Shown here: in pieces, positions 63,636 through 64,000 of the stretch
Layout of the letters: each line of letters starts with the position of its first letter
Numbering within the stretch: position 1 is the stretch's first letter
Assembly (NCBI RefSeq): GCF_000004195.4
Contig: NC_030679.2
Coordinates: 149,779,040 to 149,843,039 of the forward strand
Length of the DNA stretch: 64,000 nt
Origin: Xenopus tropicalis
Taxonomy: Eukaryota; Chordata; Amphibia; Anura; Pipidae
Direction: 5' to 3'
Translations under genes and position numbers: made by a program
Notes under the pieces: model-generated
The model's input: the letters and a program-made list of their open reading frames with translations, nothing else
Database searches by the model: none
What the model was told of the DNA's origin: nothing

Positions 63636-64000
63636 AAAGTGTCTCAGGCTTAAAGGGTGGACCGCCTATAACACCCACTTTTGGCTTCAGGAGGAACCCT
63701 CCGTTACTTGGTGCTGCCAGAGCTTATGTGAAAGAACCAGGGCAAGTGTTCTGGGCAGGCTAGGGAACCTAAGCATTACTACGGTATCAGAAGGAGGAGG
63801 CAAAGACACAATCAGGCCAAAGTCAAAAACTGTACTGACAAAATCGGAATCCAAAAGGTGTGGTCAAAATCAGGCAAAAGGGTCAGGACAGGCAGCAATC
63901 ATCAAAGTCAACTAAACATTAATAAATCATAAATTATGGGAGTTATTATTCCCAGAAAAATTCGTTTTTCGAAAATAACGAAAAAATCAAGTTCTGGTGA
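63636..64000. other. Window end, no gene recognised
   Basis: The 114-aa frame at 63571-63915 begins inside the palindromic transposon and has no motif. Confidence 0.4.

Overview
The window is vertebrate nuclear DNA, almost certainly from a clawed frog (Xenopus). It combines single-exon olfactory receptor (OR) genes with a very dense load of short inverted-repeat transposons, several of which carry their own internal satellite arrays. It also holds a DIRS-like tyrosine-recombinase retroelement, a Penelope-like reverse-transcriptase fragment, an L1/Tx1-type LINE fragment, and a short SPIN (hAT) element of the kind reported from Xenopus and scattered other tetrapods. Nothing looks bacterial: there are no operons or ribosome-binding sites, and most long reading frames lie in repeats.

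Layout. A tRNA-Thr(AGT) gene opens the window (5-78). Plus-strand OR genes lie at 2.7-3.6 kb and 10.4-11.3 kb, with a broken OR at 2.2-2.5 kb between the tRNA and the first intact gene. A 112-bp satellite array fills 5.0-6.4 kb and a solo LTR lies at 12.2-13.2 kb. From 17 kb onward there are four minus-strand OR genes of one subfamily: D (16995-17945), A (30763-31680), B (37895-38812) and C (52907-53824). Each has, upstream of its start codon, a closely similar block with a TATA box and EBF-like sites that I read as a shared promoter.

History. Genes A, B and C sit in overlapping segmental duplications. The A block (about 22.7-37.8 kb) and the C block (about 49.3-54.7 kb) share a DIRS remnant to the left of the OR gene. 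The A and B blocks share a region to the right of the OR gene (32.5-37.8 kb and 39.8-49.2 kb) that contains an OR relic and a long inverted-repeat element. Because the copies align, five later LTR-element insertions can each be compared with an unoccupied site in a paralogous block: 23136-24169, 24977-25703, 28661-29627, 32979-33615, and the two-LTR element 40856-45705.

The most unusual item is the two-LTR element at 40856-45705. It has paired LTRs, a 4-bp target duplication and a tRNA-Lys(1,2)-type primer site. Its 3-kb interior shows no gag, pol or env that I can recognise. Instead it has two minus-strand reading frames of unknown family, one with a CX2C...CX2C zinc-ribbon-like motif.

The right end (55-64 kb) is nearly all repeats: two 52-bp satellite arrays inside inverted-repeat elements, a second 112-bp array inverted relative to the first, and a 530-bp near-palindromic element. 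The OR genes are the only confident protein-coding genes. They are expected to act in olfactory neuron cilia as G-protein-coupled odorant receptors; their ligands cannot be read from sequence.
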